The notes beneath the pieces were generated by a model. It saw nothing but the letters and a program-made list of their open reading frames with translations, ran no database searches and was not told where the DNA came from. The position numbers and the translations under genes are program-made. DNA of 64,000 nucleotides from Nematostella vectensis (lineage: Eukaryota; Cnidaria; Anthozoa; Actiniaria; Edwardsiidae): contig NC_064036.1 in the NCBI RefSeq assembly GCF_932526225.1, positions 15,493,181 through 15,557,180 of the forward strand. The letters are read 5' to 3'. Below, piece by piece: positions 60,353-64,000 of the stretch (position 1 is the first letter of the stretch; each line of letters begins with the position of its first letter).

Positions 60353-61138
60353 GCCTTTCCTGGAACATTTGTAACCAGGCCATCGACCACGGCGTTTTTT
60401 TTAGTAAATTACGGATAACAACGAAACAACAACAAAACTGATTTACAAAAGATGCTATGACGTCAAAAGTTTTTTTCCTGTTTTTGGTGGTGGCGAGAGA
60501 AGAAATAAAAGGAGCAAATAACGGGTCTCAGCGTGCATCATCTGCGCATGCGTGCACTTAACGACAAAATATCCTCAAACAATCCATCGGAAATTGTTTA
60601 GATTTTACTTCATCATAATCATCCCTATAGCATCAGACACTAGAGACTTAAGGATTTCAAATGGTTACTAACTAGAATCAAAGATACAGTCTAAACCGAT
60701 AACTTGATAATACATGGGCATAAATGAACCTCCCGCTTATGGGAGCATAACTTGAACTATTATCGGTTTTTCCTATGTGACTTAACTGCTAACCTTCTCC
60801 TTTGGTGGCTCTACCTATATGCGAACAACCGATGGATGTCTTTGGCAGCTTTGAATTACTTACTGCGCATGTCTGAACTCTCCCACACGGATCAGATCGA
60901 CTTTATCAGTCAGCTCCCTTCCCAGACCCTGACTCATTACTCTGGTTTTCCTTCAATGAACGTATATATCTTTCGCCTTTTACTAAAGATATCCGTGGAG
61001 GAGAACAACATTATGAGTCTATAGACTAATTTTTTAAATGCCCTGCCTTTCGGCGGGGCAACACTATCTAACAAGCTTTGAGTTCGAATAATCCTCGATA
61101 ATTAATAACCTTGACGAGTTTATTAAAGACAAAAAAGT
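60353..61138. other. Upstream flank of eIF4E and gap to the NEK gene
   Basis: Promoter flank and intergenic DNA with no convincing gene. A 90-codon open frame at 60,752-61,024 has no ATG at its start and no family likeness. Confidence 0.45.
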
Positions 61139-61144
61139 TTTATT
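61139..61144 (-). promoter_or_regulatory. Polyadenylation signal of the NEK-family gene
   Basis: AATAAA on the minus strand, about 335 bases after the stop at 61479-61481. A second AATAAA-like site lies near 61,119. Confidence 0.5.
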
Positions 61145-61478
61145 TACAATGCTTTAAATTTTATGTACAAATCGTATAGCTATACCACGCTTTTTTTGGG
61201 TAAGAAATGACTATCAGAAACCTGAATGCCTGCTTCAAAATGCGAAGATTCACCAAACTAGATGACAAGTTTTCGACGGGATGTCGAGTTTTCACTTGGT
61301 TCAGTTCACACGTCCAGCATCGTTAATTTCTCCGTCCAGTTGCATCAGATCCCCTTGCCTGGCTGCTTGATCATGTCTTTGCGGTATTTGTTTCCCGGTC
61401 CCATTGACCGTCTATAACTCTCTCTGTTTATTTGATGAGCAGGGGGCGGTAAACAGTTCCCTTTTCTGTCGAGTGTTA

Positions 61479-64000
61479 TTAACTTCCTTGTCCAGATGCT
61501 TCAGACTGTCCATCCGGTTGTCCATCTATGAAGAGCTCATTTACAAGGTAGCACGTCTCCATCAGTTCTGATCCCGTTATTCGCTCGAATTCCACCATAT
61601 CAGGCCTGAACCAAAATCTACTATCAAATTGAAATTCTAACAGTGAAAAAAGGTGTCGCCGGGGGGGGGGGGGGGGGGGGGGGTTCTTCCCATGTCGACC
61701 TGATGGGGATGCGCGTCGTCTATTTTAGGGGTCAAAATCGGGCATCAGGTATTTTTTAGGGGGAATCCAGGAAAATAATAGGCTTTTCTCTTAAAATTGG
61801 TATTTTTTATGGCTTCTGGGGTACTTTTTAGGGTAATAACTTTTGGTTTGAAGGTATTTTTAAGGGGTATTTTTCGATTTTCCCGACAATCATCCCTTTT
61901 AGGCTGAAGAACCCACCCGGGAGATGTCCCCAAGGCTGTTAAACTCACCTAGCTGTTTGATCGTCTTCATTTCGAGCACGCTCGCACACTTCCTCGAATA
62001 CCTTCTTTCCCAAAGCATCCATGACATGGCTTTGAAAAAGAAAAGTAGAGATTTGAGATGTGTAGGACGTGTAGACGCAAGTGAGATTATGTTTGAAATG
62101 GGGGCAACCTCTATTTTAAAATGCGATGTTAGCAAGACGGTGCAGGAGGCTTTCAATCATCCAAACATTTAAAATTAAAATTTCGGTCTATTTGCTCTAT
62201 CTCGACCACTACGACCACTTAGAAATCTCCCAAACATGATAACCCTTCCGCCAAGTTGTTAGGCAAACCTTCTCAAGATCTGTTTACATGACACTGACTG
62301 GTCGTCATCTTCGACGATCTCTTCCTCTGTTTGGGTCAAAGAAAAAGTGCACACGTTAAATGCAAAGGCGAGGAGAGAGAACAGTACTTTAGTAGAAAGA
62401 GAGCTAGAAAGGACGGGATCATGGGAAAAATTTCATACCCTCAGCAGCCTGCGCTGCTCTTGCGTTTGCAAGAAGATCATCTAGGACCTAAAAAAAACGA
62501 AAAGCTGTTATTTAAAAAAATATTAATTTAATAAAACCAATCTACACTTGGTAAAAACAATATCGAGGGAAGCGCTTTTTCATACAGAAATTGTATTTGG
62601 CCACTTTAAGGCGGCTCCCTATCGAAAGGGGGGGGGGGGGTTAGGATCTATGGATCTTTTTGGGAATCAAACAATTTGAAGTTAGTCTGACTCAATTCAA
62701 TCGTCGCAAATTTAATGATTTCTCTTCTGTACATGTTATATTATTATAAAGATACTGATCAACGTTTCACTTTTAACCTCTTCTTCATCAGAGTCCTCTT
62801 CAAAGTCGTCAGCGTATTCCACCTCGTTATCGCCCGACTCCCTTCCGCCATTCCAAGGGCTAGTGGCGTCTGAAGAAGGGATGGGTGTTTTAAGAGAGCC
62901 GTTCAAAGCGAGGTCCTCATCAAATTCATCCGAATAGACCTCTTCCTCAGATTCATCAAAATCATCAGAGTAATCGCTGGCATTATCACCTATTAGAGAA
63001 GAGGGGCATACGATCGTCGTAAGAAATGAAAAAGAAAAAAGCACAAGGAATCCTGCCGTTCTTACCATTGTTCTCACTCTTCTCGTTCACTTCTTTGCCC
63101 TCCTTTTTCAGTTCTAGAGTTGGTGTGTGCACCTTGGCAAGTGCAGTTTTGGCACGTTGTTTGTTGTTCTTCTTGCCAGAGACCTCATCTGTTTTTAATA
63201 TCATATTACCCCCTGCCGATACTGGACGGTCTAAGACAGCAGGTGAGTTACGTGCACTCCCCTTCAGATGGTGCCTAAAAGAGGAGAGTCTATGAAGTAC
63301 GCTGATGGCATACAGATGGTGCCCACTTTTACTGTAACCCTGTCCTAAAATCTGGCTTGGTAAAAATTCAAATTGATATACTAAACAGCGACCCATAGCC
63401 TTGAATGAATTATACTACCTAGAAGGGAAAACTTCCAATGTTGTTTCGCAATCGAATGTTGAGTGTGGTTGGAAAACCATGACTTAAGTTGCAATTAGTT
63501 TTAATGATTTTGGAGTTTCAGAGCCTAAATTCCCCCCTTAAAGTGCCTGCCGTGGGAATAATCCTGTGTCTTGGCAAACCTCGCATGCAGTGCCTCCTGT
63601 AAGTTCTCTTTCTCTTCTATAAATTCTTTTAGGTGTTGCTGTATAAAAGGCAGGTTCAGTATCAATCCAGCACTAGAGCAAACAGAATTCAAACTTAGTG
63701 CAAAAGCCAGAGAAATCAAATAAGACTGCCAAAAATTTAGGATGTCGATTACAGTACCTGGGCCTTTCCTCAGGTTTTTTTGTAAGCATCAATTGGATGA
63801 CTTCTTTGACTGGAGAGGAGTATTGAGGTGGAATGTCCTAAGGCAACAGAACCATTGTTAAAAAATAAATTCTTCAGCTATATATATATAAAAATATAAC
63901 CTTCTCATCATCATTAGGCAACATTGATTTGTTTTATTTTAAAAAAGGTGTCCAAATCGAAATAATGAGTTAATCATTTTCATCTTACCCCTGGTTCCCC
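61479..64000 (-). CDS. NIMA-related (NEK) protein kinase, C-terminal part, 5' end outside window
   Basis: Exons in frame: 63989-64000 (partial), 63758-63837, 63580-63672, 63066-63274, 62778-62989, 62439-62487, 62269-62326 (or 62299-62326), 61949-62029 and 61479-61605. The first encode the end of a kinase C-lobe: DIPPQYSSPVKEVIQLMLTK, then KPEERPS and LPFIQQHLKEFIEEKENLQE. This is the NEK pattern (IPxxYS, MLxxxPxxRPS, xPFI). The catalytic loop lies beyond the window. After it come a basic linker (GKKNNKQRAKTALAK), a strongly acidic region (SDYSDDFDESEEEVYSDEF, EYADDFEEDSDEEE) and a helical end (MDALGKKVFEEVCERARNED ... MVEFERITGSELMETCYLVN) that resembles the C-terminal domain of NEK1/NEK4-type kinases. 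NEKs act at cilia and in the cell cycle. The exact subfamily is not resolved, and one internal donor is ambiguous. Confidence 0.78.
61662..61683. repeat. G homopolymer run, about 22 bases
   Basis: An uninterrupted G run inside the last NEK intron. Similar runs occur near 8,910 (C), 25,250, 40,660, 48,340 (C), 53,383 and 62,630. Length errors are likely in assembly at these points. Confidence 0.9.

Noticed and set aside
60752-61024. 90-codon open frame upstream of eIF4E
   Set aside because: It begins at TTG rather than ATG, with no Kozak context or homology I can recognise.

Overview
This window is animal nuclear DNA. Its genes are split by GT-AG introns and carry AATAAA signals, and the sequence is AT-rich and crowded with small DNA transposons and minisatellites. 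The arginine kinase has a cnidarian look, and a Penelope-like fragment, a hAT element and TTAA-flanked MITEs are also present. A sea-anemone-like anthozoan such as Nematostella fits best. This is inferred from gene content, not from a search.

Layout, left to right. (1) 1-7,314 (+): an unrecognised helical protein gene, 5' end outside the window, with a 2-kb minisatellite, a Mutator-like element and a 1.2-kb TTGCT array in its introns. (2) 8,354-16,838 (+): a Rab27 GTPase with two alternative first coding exons. (3) 18,814-20,434 (-): arginine kinase, with a probable 5' UTR exon and promoter near 23.6-23.7 kb. (4) 27,353-31,168 (-): mitochondrial ribosomal protein L47 (uL29m), six exons. (5) 31,972-32,835 (+) and 35,822-37,108 (-): two intronless orphan genes pointing at each other. 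They share a [KR]VRF-x4-EV-x-FIP module, a possible PP1-docking motif, and are separated by two TTAA MITEs and a 20-bp minisatellite. (6) 39,997-52,974 (+): a 22-exon adhesion GPCR whose introns hold a Penelope-like endonuclease fragment, an 8-bp-TSD hAT element and a 38-bp array of CRE motifs. (7) 55,420-60,253 (-): eIF4E, eight exons including a 17-nt microexon. (8) 61,479-64,000 (-): the C-terminal half of a NEK-family kinase, 5' end outside the window.

The genes do not form one pathway. They look like an ordinary mix of housekeeping genes (eIF4E, mrpl47, arginine kinase), trafficking and signalling genes (Rab27, NEK, adhesion GPCR) and lineage-specific orphans. Exon models were built by hand and joined by reading frame, splice phase and protein family. 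Every junction given keeps the frame.

The most unusual window-wide observation is that five introns in five genes have one of their splice sites inside a short tandem duplication, leaving decoy splice sites next to the real ones. Other points of note are the Rab27 double first exon, the orphan FIP/RVxF pair, a GPCR proteolysis site that lacks its cleavage residue, and an internally shortened but otherwise intact-looking hAT element.
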